From Chlamydia avium 10DC88 (GTDB lineage: Bacteria > Chlamydiota > Chlamydiia > Chlamydiales > Chlamydiaceae), in contig NZ_CP006571.1 of the NCBI RefSeq assembly GCF_000583875.1, forward strand, positions 874,644 through 938,643: 64,000 bases of DNA, written 5' to 3'. This document shows, piece by piece, positions 55,901-64,000 of the stretch (position 1 is its first letter; each line of letters begins with the position of its first letter). A program made the position numbers and the translations under genes. The notes beneath the pieces are model-generated. The model made no database searches, was not told where the DNA came from, and saw nothing but the letters and a program-made list of their open reading frames with translations.

Positions 55901-56239
55901 TTAGGTATGCGTAATGTTATTTGGGGAAATTATGGAACAACGCGGAGTATTCGTAGCCAATTTAGTCCTGAATTGCTTTCGCGTATTATCGGTAAAACGA
56001 GTACAGCAGAATCCATTGTGCGTGTAGGTTTAGATCGGCAGTACGGCAGTATGAAAATGAAACATGTTTGGTTTGCTGCTGTTGGCTTTGCGGATACTGA
56101 ATTGACGCAGCCAGATATTGTTGTAATTGTGTATTTGCGTTTAGGAGAGTTTGGTAGAGATGCTGCACCCATGGCTGTTAAGATGATCGATATGTGGGAT
56201 AAGATAAAAAAAAGAGAATCTTGTTGTAAGAATTCGTGA
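52961..56239 (+). CDS. pbp2: Penicillin-binding protein 2, transpeptidase with large insertion
   Basis: 1092-residue class B penicillin-binding protein (CT682), the transpeptidase used with MreB/MreC in division. N-terminal membrane helix (about 19-36), PBP dimerisation domain, then the transpeptidase domain: serine active site SIFK (about S774), SSN near 857-859, and K(S/T)G-like KTS near 1012. About 350 residues (about 378-755), charged and helical, interrupt the domain before the active site; usual PBP2 proteins are 600-700 residues. The ATG follows ATAAGGCAT. Divergent from ompA. Confidence 0.9.
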   Translation: MKYQKKRRSHLAVLEKTNRMLLGIIIVFAVIAVRLWHLAVVEHDQKLEEAYKPQIRVIPELVERATICDRFGKVLAENRMQYDVSVAYGAIQDLPSRAWHLNAQGERELVFVRKNYISRLAELLAEELHLDKETIEDNIHARASVLGSIPYLVQSNVPERTYLKLKMIAKHWPGLHVQPSMHRYYPFGKMAADILGYVGPISAQEYKRVMHELSRLRECVRAYEEGENPSFPDGLASIDQVRSLLHSLESNAYDLNALVGKLGIESSWDGQLRGQLGKKTVLVDRRGNFIQELQNVSAVSGKKLQLTLSAELQAFADSLLVEHERMESFRSAQSLKKQKFLPPLFPWIKGGAIIALDPNNGQVLAMASSPRYDGNDFVHMRINSEAVEERSSVYRWLENTDHISELYDRKVPLKRERKHPFTGEYYDEELLLTFDYFLDFIFPDISEVKVVIKQLGTLGNAVRLQQCISQLLQYFSYSQGCCSCSSVFDAVFPSEEGHHLIGKVISMKEQQWIAHCSQKYQQEIAEIKEKLMEFFSGLSANYDKILLLDLFQLVIDPVRVHPELLTSFDSLSLSTFFDLQGHYIALRSAFSKIMESTFVEVDFKNWRKQSFAKFLEIKRKQEKERKQRYPTPYVDYLLEERRAQYQDFRCCYLDKFLVYLFSDADKEDRLKPYYEVISIWKQELESGAHKALPWYEHYLFLRQHLSYFSSHLLHLFLSFREFSELQRPLYGDYPLMITRNMPQKEQDLAAAFYPAYGYGYLRSHSFAQAATLGSIFKLVSAYSVLSQEVLQGHENIDYLSKLLVILDRQSYGYSSSKPHVGFFKNGAPIPVFYRGGVLPKNDYVGRGHIDLLSALEMSSNPYFSLLVGDYLSDPEDLCHAAALLGFGEKTGIGLPGEYPGVIPQDVSYNRSGLYATAIGQHTLVVTPLQTAVMLASLVNGGVLYVPNLVLGTWEGDSFSSVLSKQKRIVFMPEVISELFKLGMRNVIWGNYGTTRSIRSQFSPELLSRIIGKTSTAESIVRVGLDRQYGSMKMKHVWFAAVGFADTELTQPDIVVIVYLRLGEFGRDAAPMAVKMIDMWDKIKKRESCCKNS

Positions 56240-56242
56240 GGT

Positions 56243-56258
56243 TGGCACGATTTTCGCT
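56243..56258 (+). promoter_or_regulatory. Sigma-54 (RpoN) promoter of the TPR gene
   Basis: TGGCACGATTTTCGCT matches the -24 box TGGCACG exactly, with GG and GC 12 bases apart. It ends 43 bases before the ATG, the same geometry as the site at 22999-23014. The C. trachomatis orthologue CT683 is a mapped sigma-54 target. Confidence 0.92.
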
Positions 56259-56300
56259 CCTGTAAATAGCAAAGTCAATTTGTGTGCAGGAGAAGCATTC

Positions 56301-57302
56301 ATGGAAGAAGCTGCGAAACATCTAGCGAAAGAATTCCTCTGTTCGGGGATCAATTTCTTTTTAAGTGGGGAATATGAGCAAGCAGAACGAAGATTACAAG
56401 AAGCTTTGGAGCTAGATCCTTCAGCAGCGCTAGCTTATTGTTATCTAGGGATTATTGCTTTAGAGACTGGGAGGATTTCTGAGGCTTTAGTTTGGTGTGT
56501 CAAAGGTTTAGAGTCTGAACCTGGAGATAGTTATTTGCGTTATTGTTATGGGGTTGCCTTAGATCGGGATAATCGTTATGAGGAGGCAATAGAACAGTAT
56601 CGTGCATATGTGCTTTTGCATCCTGATGATATTGAATGTTGGTTTAGCCTCGGGGGAGCATACCATCGTTTAGGCAAGCATAGCGAGGCTTTAGAATGTT
56701 TTGATAAGATTTTAGAGCTGGATCCTTGGAATCCGCAGAGTTTGTATAATAAGGCTGTGATTTCAACTGATTTGGGTGATGAGCAGGGAGCAATAAATTT
56801 ATTAGAAGTTACGGTAAATAAGAACCCTCTATATTGGAAGGCGTGGATAAAATTAGGCTATTTGCTTTCAAAGAAAAAACAATGGGATAAAGCTACAGAA
56901 GCTTATGAAAGGGTGGTGCAATTGCGCCCTGATTTAGCGGATGGTCATTATAATTTAGGTTTGTGTTATCTTACTTTAGATAAAACACGTTTAGCATTAA
57001 AAGCTTTTCAGGAAGCATTATTTTTAAACTCTGAAGATGCAGACGCGCATTTTTATGTAGGGTTAGCCTATATGGATCTCAAACAAAATCAACAGGCTTC
57101 TGAAGCATTTCATCGTGCTTTAGGTATTAATTTAGAACATGAGCGTTCGCATTATTTGCTTGGTTATCTGTACCATATGGAGGGAGAGAAGGAAAAAGCA
57201 GAAAAAGAATTACGATTTTTAACTGTTAAAGATTCTATGTTTGCTCCTTTACTGCAGAAAACAGTTTCCTCAGGTTCTTCAGGATATTTTGGTGTGAATT
57301 AA
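56301..57302 (+). CDS. TPR-repeat protein, CT683-like
   Basis: 333-residue protein made almost entirely of tetratricopeptide repeats (about eight 34-residue units; good examples are GAYHRLGKHSEALECFDKIL and AWIKLGYLLSKKKQWDKATE). A protein-protein scaffold in the cytosol; no signal peptide, so an adaptor or chaperone role is likely but the partner is unknown. ATG at 56301 preferred, with AGGAGA upstream; the in-frame TTG at 56280 is unlikely. Driven by a sigma-54 promoter. Corresponds to CT683. Confidence 0.88.
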   Translation: MEEAAKHLAKEFLCSGINFFLSGEYEQAERRLQEALELDPSAALAYCYLGIIALETGRISEALVWCVKGLESEPGDSYLRYCYGVALDRDNRYEEAIEQYRAYVLLHPDDIECWFSLGGAYHRLGKHSEALECFDKILELDPWNPQSLYNKAVISTDLGDEQGAINLLEVTVNKNPLYWKAWIKLGYLLSKKKQWDKATEAYERVVQLRPDLADGHYNLGLCYLTLDKTRLALKAFQEALFLNSEDADAHFYVGLAYMDLKQNQQASEAFHRALGINLEHERSHYLLGYLYHMEGEKEKAEKELRFLTVKDSMFAPLLQKTVSSGSSGYFGVN

Positions 57303-57619
57303 TTACATGCATTCTCTCGGTTGTAGGAGAGGGGATCGTAGAAAAAAATAAAAAAAGCATAAACTTAGAAGACAAAAAATGTATAAATATTAAAATAGTT
57401 GCAAGCTTGTAAGATTCTTAATCTTTCAAGCTTAACGTGTGATCTCTAAATAAGAATGTCCTGTGTTAACATTCTTTTCTAATAGGAGGAAAGGTAGAGG
57501 CCATGGCTTTTGCCTCCTCCTTCTTTCGTGCTTCGAAAAATATTGTAAATGTGATAATGTGGTTGCGCCCTTGTGTATCCCTACACAAATAGTATTACGG
57601 TGCGTTGAGGCTGGGCATA
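57303..57619 (+). other. Hairpin-rich leader upstream of the suf operon
   Basis: 317 bases without a gene. Three stem-loops follow one another: AAGCTTGTAAGATT with AATCTTTCAAGCTT (57403-57433, one mismatch, three-base loop), AAGAATGT with ACATTCTT followed by TTCT (57452-57480), and GAGGC with GCCTC near 57497-57515. The second could terminate the TPR transcript; the others may belong to a suf leader. A GAGG site precedes sufB. Confidence 0.45.
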
Positions 57620-59074
57620 ATGAGTCAATCTATAGAAGAATTTTTACAAAATCGTGAAGATTATCCTTATGGCTTTGTTACACCAATAGAGTCTGTGGGC
57701 GTGGATAAAGGTCTTAACGAAGAAGTGATTAAAAAAATTTCTTCTTTGCGTCAAGAACCTGCATTTATTCTGGATTTTCGATTAAAAGCTTATCAACATT
57801 GGAAAAGCTTACGAGAGCCTAGTTGGGCTCGGTTAAATTATGGTCCTGTGGATTATGAGGATATCGTTTATTTTTCCTCTCCTAAGCAAAAAAAACCTCT
57901 GGGTCGTTTAGAGGAAGCGGATCCTGAAATTTTAAATACGTTTAAAAAATTAGGTATTCCTTTAGATGAACAAAAACGTTTGTTAAATGTACAAAATGTA
58001 GCTATTGATTTGGTTTTTGATTCTGTTTCCATAGGTACGACGTTTAAAGAATCTCTAGATAAGGCAGGGGTGATTTTTTGTTCGATGAGCGAAGCGATTC
58101 GTGAATATCCAGACCTGATAAAAAAATATTTAGGCTCTGTGATTTCTTTCCGGGATAATTATTTTGCTGCTCTGAATGCAGCTGTATTTAGTGACGGATC
58201 TTTTGTGTATGTTCCTAAGGGCGTACGTTGTCCTATGGAAATTTCTACTTATTTTAGAATTAACGATAAAGAATCAGGACAGTTTGAGCGCACGTTAATT
58301 ATTGCTGAAGAAGGTTCATTTGTAAGTTACTTGGAAGGATGTACTGCTCCATCATATTCTTCGAATCAGCTACATGCTGCTGTTGTTGAATTGGTGGCAC
58401 ATGAAAGAGCGACTATTCGTTATTCTACTGTGCAGAATTGGTTTTCTGGGGATAAGAAGACGGGACAGGGTGGTATATACAATTTTGTGACTAAACGAGG
58501 TTTATGCGCTGGAGATAAATCAAAAATTTCTTGGTCTCAGGTAGAAGTTGGTGCAGCAATTACATGGAAATATCCTAGTTGTATTCTGAAGGGAAATGAA
58601 AGTGTAGGAGAGTTTTACTCAATAGCCCTAACAAATGGGAGAATGCAAGCAGACACAGGGACAAAAATGATACATGTCGGGAAGAAAACCACATCAACAG
58701 TGGTTTCCAAAGGTATTTCTGCTGATGAATCTCAAAATACATTTAGGAGTCTTGTATCTATTTCTCAGGGAGCACGTGATAGTCATAATTATACGCAGTG
58801 TGATTCTATGTTGATAGGGAAATCATGCGGAGCCTATACAGATCCTAAGATTATTGTAGGGAATCCGGTGTCTTCTGTTGAGCATGAAGCGACGACATCG
58901 AAATTGCGGGCTGACCAGCTAATGTATTTGCGTAGTCGTGGCTTGAGTATGGAAGAAGCTATGAGTTTAGTTATTCATGGTTTTTGTCGTGAAATTATAG
59001 ATCAATTGCCTTTAGAATTTGCTCAAGAGGCATTAAAGTTATTGTTTGTTAAGCTAGAAAATAGCGTGGGTTAG
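57620..59074 (+). CDS. sufB: Fe-S cluster scaffold SufB
   Basis: 484-residue SufB, core of the SufBCD scaffold. Family phrases: [37 protein letters not shown] and [14 protein letters not shown] at 57620 preferred over a TTG five codons upstream, because GAGG (57607-57610) sits before it. First of sufB-sufC-sufD-sufS with tight or overlapping junctions. Corresponds to CT684. Confidence 0.95.
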   Translation: MSQSIEEFLQNREDYPYGFVTPIESVGVDKGLNEEVIKKISSLRQEPAFILDFRLKAYQHWKSLREPSWARLNYGPVDYEDIVYFSSPKQKKPLGRLEEADPEILNTFKKLGIPLDEQKRLLNVQNVAIDLVFDSVSIGTTFKESLDKAGVIFCSMSEAIREYPDLIKKYLGSVISFRDNYFAALNAAVFSDGSFVYVPKGVRCPMEISTYFRINDKESGQFERTLIIAEEGSFVSYLEGCTAPSYSSNQLHAAVVELVAHERATIRYSTVQNWFSGDKKTGQGGIYNFVTKRGLCAGDKSKISWSQVEVGAAITWKYPSCILKGNESVGEFYSIALTNGRMQADTGTKMIHVGKKTTSTVVSKGISADESQNTFRSLVSISQGARDSHNYTQCDSMLIGKSCGAYTDPKIIVGNPVSSVEHEATTSKLRADQLMYLRSRGLSMEEAMSLVIHGFCREIIDQLPLEFAQEALKLLFVKLENSVG

Positions 59075-59078
59075 TCAG

Positions 59079-59852
59079 ATGCTACGTATACAAAACTTAC
59101 ACGTGTGTTGTGAGGATGTTAAAATTTTAGATAATTTTAATATTCACATGTGTCCAGGGGAGCTTCATATAATTATGGGGCCAAATGGAGTGGGGAAATC
59201 TACTTTAGCTAAAGTCCTCTCAGGAGACGAAAGTGTATCGATTATTTCGGGAAATATTTATCTTTCAGGTCAGGATATCTTGGAAAAGTCTCCTGAAGAG
59301 CGTGCCCAATCTGGATTGTTTATTGGTTTTCAGCAACCTCCTGAAATTCCAGGAGTAAATAATCGTCGATTTCTGAAGGATGCATACAATGCATGTAAGC
59401 GTTCCCGTAAGGAAGAAGAAATATCTGATGCATCTTTTGATATGTTGTTATCCTCTATTTCTGAAACCTATGAATTTCCTCTATTAGATCAGTTTTTAGA
59501 AAGAAATGTTAATGAAGGGTTTTCTGGTGGTGAAAGAAAGAAAAATGAAATTTGGCAAATGCTTGTTTTAGAGCCGGAAATGGTAGTCCTTGATGAACCG
59601 GATTCTGGTTTAGATGTTGTTGCTTTACGATCTATGTGTAGAGTAATTGAAAAATATCGCGAGCTTCACCCTAGAAGTACACTGTGTATAGTTACGCATA
59701 ATCCTAAGCTAGGGAATCTTCTTCATCCTGATTATGTTCATATTCTATTGGAAGGAAATATAGCATGTTCTGGGGGAGTAGCTCTGATGCGGGCATTAGA
59801 AAGTCAAAGTTATCATGAAGTGCTTCAAGACTTTTCGGGGGGAATATGTTAG
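59079..59852 (+). CDS. sufC: Fe-S assembly ATPase SufC
   Basis: 257-residue ABC-type ATPase. Walker A GPNGVGKST at 34-42, signature FSGGERKKNEIWQM near 150, and Walker B VVLDEPDSGLD near 170; the KKNE variant is typical of SufC. Four bases after sufB and overlapping sufD by seven. Corresponds to CT685. Confidence 0.95.
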   Translation: MLRIQNLHVCCEDVKILDNFNIHMCPGELHIIMGPNGVGKSTLAKVLSGDESVSIISGNIYLSGQDILEKSPEERAQSGLFIGFQQPPEIPGVNNRRFLKDAYNACKRSRKEEEISDASFDMLLSSISETYEFPLLDQFLERNVNEGFSGGERKKNEIWQMLVLEPEMVVLDEPDSGLDVVALRSMCRVIEKYRELHPRSTLCIVTHNPKLGNLLHPDYVHILLEGNIACSGGVALMRALESQSYHEVLQDFSGGIC

Positions 59853-61123
59853 GTTTATTAGAGCACAGTTCTCTTGTTGGAAAAGATTCTTCTGTACATC
59901 AAGCTATTCGGGAATGTTGTTGTCGACACGCAGATTCTGAGGGTTTCAAAAATGTGTTTCGTTGGTTCCCTTGGCTAAAGAATATGTCGTCATCACCGGA
60001 GAAGTACTATCTAGCTCATGGAGCTTCGGAAGTATCAAAACAACAATGGTTACATCATAAACACTCTTTATCTGCAGAGTGTATATTGATTAATGGAAAG
60101 TACGAGGCATCACTCTCTCAGCTGCCTGACGGGGTTTTGGGTATGTCATTGGGGGAAGCTCAAGCAGTGTTTTCTAATTTACTTCGTAAGTATGACGTTG
60201 GTGATCAACCTTTGGCTTTTTTTAATGCTGTTTGTTCTCATGATTTTGGTGTTGTGCTTTATGTTCCTGAAGATATGCAGATGAATGAGACACTATGTAT
60301 TCGCCATGTGTGTTTCCCACTATCTCATGATGATAGAGTGATTTATTCTCCAAAAATTGTTGTAATTGTAGGGAAACGAGCAAGCTGTCAAATTCAGATA
60401 TCGCATCATACAGAGCGCAGTAGCGGGGTTATGGAGAGTTTTTCTGTTGTAAATGGTGTGACGGAAATCTTTGTATCTGAAGAAGCAGAAGTTATGCTAA
60501 CTATGAGCCCTAAATATATACATGAGGAGAGGGTAAGCTGGTCTCACTCAGTTACTGTAGAGGAACGGGGAGCCTATTCTGTGCATTATGATCTTCTAGC
60601 AGATGTCCATGGTGTAGGTTGGTTTGATAATAATTTTTCTTTAGTCGGGGATCATGCTTATGGAGAGACTTTAGTTTCTATTCTTTCTCCTAAACAGACG
60701 TGGATGCGGAATCAGATGTATCATGATGCTGCGTCAACTACGTCTCAGCAGTTGATTAAATCTATTTTATATTCTGGTAATTTTTCTTTTGAGGGAGGGA
60801 TTCATATATCGTCTCGAGGAATGTTTTCTGATGCACATCAAAAACATGATACTTTATTACTTGGTGACCAAGCTTCTGTAACGACGTTCCCGAGATTAGA
60901 AATTCTTACTGATGATGTAAAGGCTTCTCATGGAGCTACAGTAGGGCCTTTAGATTTACAGCAGATATTTTATATGCGATCGCGAGGCATGACTTATGAA
61001 GAGGCTCAGAAAAAACTAGTTCAGGGATTTTTAATAATGCATCCTTCTTTAAAATTCTTTCCTAAGCTTGTAGCTCAACAACAACAAGATGAGAATGGGA
61101 GAACGAGTATTGACACTATGTAG
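59846..61123 (+). CDS. sufD: Fe-S assembly protein SufD
   Basis: 425-residue SufD, paralogue of SufB. The C-terminal half carries the beta-helix core ([39 protein letters not shown]), where the histidine after AS is the known conserved residue. The N-terminus is divergent, as is usual in this family. Overlaps sufC and sufS. Corresponds to CT686. Confidence 0.9.
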   Translation: MLGLLEHSSLVGKDSSVHQAIRECCCRHADSEGFKNVFRWFPWLKNMSSSPEKYYLAHGASEVSKQQWLHHKHSLSAECILINGKYEASLSQLPDGVLGMSLGEAQAVFSNLLRKYDVGDQPLAFFNAVCSHDFGVVLYVPEDMQMNETLCIRHVCFPLSHDDRVIYSPKIVVIVGKRASCQIQISHHTERSSGVMESFSVVNGVTEIFVSEEAEVMLTMSPKYIHEERVSWSHSVTVEERGAYSVHYDLLADVHGVGWFDNNFSLVGDHAYGETLVSILSPKQTWMRNQMYHDAASTTSQQLIKSILYSGNFSFEGGIHISSRGMFSDAHQKHDTLLLGDQASVTTFPRLEILTDDVKASHGATVGPLDLQQIFYMRSRGMTYEEAQKKLVQGFLIMHPSLKFFPKLVAQQQQDENGRTSIDTM

Positions 61124-62351
61124 AAGGAAGATAAAAGAAGATTTCCCTATTTTTGCGAATAAACAACGACAAGGACAACCCTATGTTTATTTAGACTCTG
61201 CTGCAACTACTCATAAGCCGCAGCAGGTCATTGATGCTATTATACGTTTTTATAGTGTTGATTATGCGACTGTGCATCGTAATGTATATAGCTCTTCCCG
61301 ACTAGTTACAGAAGATTATACTGCGGTACGTAGTAAGGTACAGCAGTGGATTCATGCGACTTGTGCTGATGAGATTGTCTTTACTCGAGGGACGACAGCA
61401 GCATTAAATTTGTTGGCTTTATCTGCTAACGATATTTTTATTCCTCCAGGTGGTTGTGTTTTAGTATCTGAGGCCGAGCATCATGCTAATGTTTTATCTT
61501 GGGAAATTGCCTGTCGTCGTCGAGGATCTCAGGTAAAGAAAATTGCTGTTGATGATTGTGGTTATATTGATTTAGATCATTTAGAATCTTTATTACGGGA
61601 AGGTGCCGCCTTTGTTAGTATAGCGCATATCAGTAATGTAACTGGTGCTATCCAGCCTTTGAAAGAAATCTCTCGTCTTGTACATGACTATGGGGCATAT
61701 ATAGCTGTTGATGGAGCTCAAGGAGTAGCACATGCACCAGTTCATGTTGTGCATGATGATATTGATTTCTATGCTTTTTCCTCGCATAAAATGTATGGCC
61801 CTACAGGAGTAGGGGTTCTCTATGGAAAAAAAGAGTTATTAGAAAAGCTTCCTCCTGTAGAGGGAGGAGGAGATATGGTTTTCTTGTATGATAGTCATTC
61901 TCCGGAGTATTTTCCTGCACCTTTGAAATTCGAAGCTGGTACACCTCCTATAGCTTCCATTCTGGGATTAGGAGCTGCTTTAGATTATTTACAGAATTTA
62001 CTCCTAGAAGATGCTGCTTTGTTATACCAACATGAGGCTGATTTAATTCGCGATCTTTATGTGCAGTTAATAGAAATCCCCGGGATTCGGATTCTTGGCC
62101 CTGGTTTTGAACAGCCGCGAGGAGCATTGCTGAGTTTTAGAATAGCAGGAGCACATCCTCTAGATGTAGGATGTTTATTAGATCTTCGGGGGATAGCTAT
62201 TCGTTCAGGGCATCAATGTTCGCAGCCTGCTATGAAGCGGTGGGACATAGGACATGTACTGAGAGTTTCTTTGGGAATATATAATGACCAGGAAGATATT
62301 GCTATTTTTATGACGGCCTTACAAGACATTTTAAAAAAAGTTCGCACATAG
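61089..62351 (+). CDS. sufS: Cysteine desulfurase SufS
   Basis: 420-residue PLP-dependent desulfurase that supplies sulfur to the SufBCD scaffold. The PLP lysine is in [12 protein letters not shown] (about K233) and the catalytic cysteine in [11 protein letters not shown] (about C377). ATG at 61089 overlaps sufD by 35 bases; a TTG at 61110 with GGGAG upstream (61098-61102) is a good alternative. Family SufE partner not seen here. Corresponds to CT687. Confidence 0.93.
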   Translation: MRMGERVLTLCRRKIKEDFPIFANKQRQGQPYVYLDSAATTHKPQQVIDAIIRFYSVDYATVHRNVYSSSRLVTEDYTAVRSKVQQWIHATCADEIVFTRGTTAALNLLALSANDIFIPPGGCVLVSEAEHHANVLSWEIACRRRGSQVKKIAVDDCGYIDLDHLESLLREGAAFVSIAHISNVTGAIQPLKEISRLVHDYGAYIAVDGAQGVAHAPVHVVHDDIDFYAFSSHKMYGPTGVGVLYGKKELLEKLPPVEGGGDMVFLYDSHSPEYFPAPLKFEAGTPPIASILGLGAALDYLQNLLLEDAALLYQHEADLIRDLYVQLIEIPGIRILGPGFEQPRGALLSFRIAGAHPLDVGCLLDLRGIAIRSGHQCSQPAMKRWDIGHVLRVSLGIYNDQEDIAIFMTALQDILKKVRT

Positions 62352-62355
62352 ATTT

Positions 62356-63102
62356 TCACAGACATTTCTGTATACGCATTTGCTGATATCTATCTATAAT
62401 CCAATTTTTTAAATATTTAGGTTTTAAAAGTAGTTTAGGTAGTGTGTAATTTGAAAATTTTATGTCTATACGATAAATATTGTGCCGCTTATTGTTCTTA
62501 TTTATCGTATCTCCAAGTATGAAAGAAAAAGGGTAATGTTTTTTAACCATTCTTGTGGAAGGAAAGTCATATTTCCCAAAAGGGTAAAAGAAACCTATGG
62601 GAGTTTTCCCTAAGGCAGTTTTGATGGAGAATTTAGATAGGAAGATCTCTGTTGCTAAATAGGGTGGTGAATGTTGCAGATTACGAATAGCAAATCCCGA
62701 TGAAGCAAGTTGTATGTTTGGGGATTCAGCAATAATTTTTAGTTCTTCTTGGGAACAAAACGGTTGATGGGAGGCAAATATTTCGTCTTGGAAAGCTAGT
62801 GCATTACTGGGAGCTAAGCGGTGATCCAAGGGAAGAGAGGATGCAGAATTATTGGCGACATATCTCCAAGCAATGCCCACAATTGCAGGAATATCGTGTT
62901 CTTGAAGGAACGGGAAAATATGAGAATAGAAATCTATCGAGGCATGATCAAAAGTTAATATCACAGAGCATCGATGCTTTAAATTTCCAGGAAGAGCCAA
63001 GGAATAGGTACGTTTAAGGAATAAAAGGTACCTATAGAATTGCTTTAGAAACTTAGTGTCTTTTGAAAAGCAGACTTGGCGAAAAGCTAAAACAATAAGC
63101 AT
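62356..63102 (-). CDS. Polysaccharide-deacetylase-like protein with degenerate active site
   Basis: 248 residues resembling the NodB/CE4 deacetylase fold: motif 1 reads TFDH (50-53) instead of TFDD, and the third motif FFYPFGKYD (171-179) is well kept. Motif 2, normally H(S/T)xxxH, reads SSGFAIRNL (134-142), so both metal-binding histidines are missing. It may be a carbohydrate-binding or regulatory relative rather than a metal-dependent enzyme. Not recalled from this location in C. trachomatis. It lies directly after sufS on the opposite strand, five bases away. Confidence 0.65.
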   Translation of the reverse strand: MLIVLAFRQVCFSKDTKFLKQFYRYLLFLKRTYSLALPGNLKHRCSVILTFDHASIDFYSHIFPFLQEHDIPAIVGIAWRYVANNSASSLPLDHRLAPSNALAFQDEIFASHQPFCSQEELKIIAESPNIQLASSGFAIRNLQHSPPYLATEIFLSKFSIKTALGKTPIGFFYPFGKYDFPSTRMVKKHYPFSFILGDTINKNNKRHNIYRIDIKFSNYTLPKLLLKPKYLKNWIIDRYQQMRIQKCL

Positions 63103-63105
63103 GTG

Positions 63106-63276
63106 TTATTTATGAGAAGAAGAATAAGTAATCTCAGGGTATATGATCAGGGATCCTGAAATAATTTTAGGAGGTATAGGAGTCTCCGGAGGCGGAGTTA
63201 ACATTGTCGAAGAAGATTCTGTGGTTGTGTCTGTTGATGTCTGGGAATCAGTAGCAGTAGGCGCAGAAGAACACAT
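63106..63276 (-). CDS. Small hypothetical protein, serine/threonine/proline-rich (56 aa)
   Basis: From the ATG at 63276 the product reads MCSSAPTATDSQTSTDTTTE and continues with a proline-rich stretch (LTPPPETPIPPK). A longer frame from 63336 overlaps the preceding gene and is less likely. No family recognised; the composition suggests a disordered or secreted peptide. It sits between two uncharacterised genes on the same strand, so an accessory operon of three genes is likely. Confidence 0.45.
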   Translation of the reverse strand: MCSSAPTATDSQTSTDTTTESSSTMLTPPPETPIPPKIISGSLIIYPEITYSSSHK

Positions 63277-63299
63277 ATAAATCCTTAATATAAAATTAG

Positions 63300-63956
63300 T
63301 TAGCGTTTTTTGCCAAAACGTTCGGTTAATGTCCATGCCCTATCTTTATAAAATTGTTCAAATTCTTTGAACATAGGGAGAGTTTTAAGCTCTTCAAAAT
63401 CAGTTTGAGTATCTTGGTTAAGAATCTCTTTGATTTCTATGATTCTTAAAAGAATAAGGAAACGTAATGTGGGATAATCATCAGCAGAAGAAGAAGTTAA
63501 TTCGAAAAGCTGGGTAGATTTGTCCAGTGCCATAGAGTAGTCTCCCATAGATTGTGCATCTGCAATTTCTTTAAGTAGCACTTGAACGGGTGAGGGCATA
63601 TGAAATGCTGATCCAATACTGTAAGCCAAGCCTGCATAATAAGCTCCACGCAGAGGCTCATTGTGAATATAAAAACATGAAGAAAGGAACCCAGCGTAAG
63701 GTTTTGCAGAAGCGCCTCCTAGGTGATAGGCTTTTTCTAACGTGGGTAACGCTGTTTTTGGAGGAATAAAACCTCGAAAAATGGCGGCCTCTGCTGTTTT
63801 TGTTAATAAAAGGATGCTATTGTACTTTTCTCGATAGTTCCTTTGGAGATTATAAACAATCTTCCCTGAGAGTACCACAGCTAGAGTTACTAAAAGAGTT
63901 AGAGCAAAAGCATAAGTACAGACTCGCTTCCATATAGATAGGAATAAGTTCTTCAT
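63300..63956 (-). CDS. Hypothetical membrane-anchored protein (218 aa)
   Basis: One N-terminal membrane helix (about 14-33, YAFALTLLVTLAVVLSGKIV) and a helical extracytoplasmic part with helix pairs that look TPR-like (AYHLGGASAKPYAGFLSSC, DYSMALDKSTQLFEL). No family recognised. The first gene of the three-gene minus-strand group at the window end; start ATG 63956. Any further upstream context is cut off by the window edge. Confidence 0.6.
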   Translation of the reverse strand: MKNLFLSIWKRVCTYAFALTLLVTLAVVLSGKIVYNLQRNYREKYNSILLLTKTAEAAIFRGFIPPKTALPTLEKAYHLGGASAKPYAGFLSSCFYIHNEPLRGAYYAGLAYSIGSAFHMPSPVQVLLKEIADAQSMGDYSMALDKSTQLFELTSSSADDYPTLRFLILLRIIEIKEILNQDTQTDFEELKTLPMFKEFEQFYKDRAWTLTERFGKKR

Positions 63957-64000
63957 GATTTTTAATAATAAAGCGCTTAATATCTCCAGTGTATCTAGAT

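Noticed and set aside
57303..57619. A small protein gene between the TPR gene and sufB
   Set aside because: A 64-codon plus-strand frame (57463-57657) overlaps the sufB start and reads through the hairpins without a family feature or good start.
1..64000. Insertion sequences, prophage, CRISPR or rRNA genes
   Set aside because: No transposase or integrase-like proteins, regularly spaced repeats or rRNA sequence were seen; the gene content is ordinary chlamydial core plus effectors.

Overview
The window is a stretch of chlamydial chromosome. Diagnostic genes are ompA (major outer membrane protein), a full type III secretion cluster with the chlamydial cds layout, a TaiP/CT622-like effector, two DUF582 proteins, and the two genes known in Chlamydia trachomatis to carry sigma-54 promoters. 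The mature MOMP start ([20 protein letters not shown]) looks like the C. psittaci/felis/abortus/pecorum side of the genus rather than C. trachomatis. I cannot name the species. Names of the form CTnnn are C. trachomatis orthologue names recalled from memory.

Layout. 1-9.6 kb: end of an aromatic aminotransferase, mreC, recB and recC on the minus strand, and an LplT/YgeD-like transporter. 9.6-15.5 kb: trhO, rpsD, nfo, murJ and a CT623-like outer-membrane protein. 15.5-23.0 kb: secreted effectors, namely a CT622/TaiP homologue and two large, divergently oriented DUF582 proteins. 23.0-27.7 kb: a 58-residue sigma-54-driven protein, the LPS export/Kdo genes lptB, lptC-like and kdsA, tRNA-Arg, khpA, an rluD-type synthase and two small hypothetical genes. 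27.7-32.5 kb: topoisomerase IV (parC, parE) and hemA. 32.8-45.5 kb: the type III operon scc4-cdsD-cdsE-cdsF-cdsG-CT668-cdsN-cdsO-cdsP-cdsQ-pkn5-cdsC. 45.6-51 kb: four tRNA genes (Thr, Lys, Glu, Gly), mcsA-mcsB and the translation/nucleotide cluster rpsB-tsf-pyrH-frr. 51.2-57.3 kb: ompA, a very large penicillin-binding protein 2 and a TPR protein with a sigma-54 promoter. 57.6-62.4 kb: sufBCDS for Fe-S assembly. 62.4-64 kb: three poorly characterised minus-strand genes, one a polysaccharide-deacetylase-like protein lacking metal ligands.

The most striking signal is a set of frameshifts, each at a run of A in the coding strand: recB (A7), parE (A7), a small hypothetical gene (A7 and A8), and rpsB (A6 where A7 is needed). 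parE and rpsB should be essential, the reading frame is otherwise perfect on both sides, and the errors go both ways (+1 and -1). Homopolymer sequencing error is the simplest explanation; transcriptional slippage on poly(A), as described in insect endosymbionts, is the interesting alternative. No mobile elements, CRISPR arrays or rRNA genes were seen.
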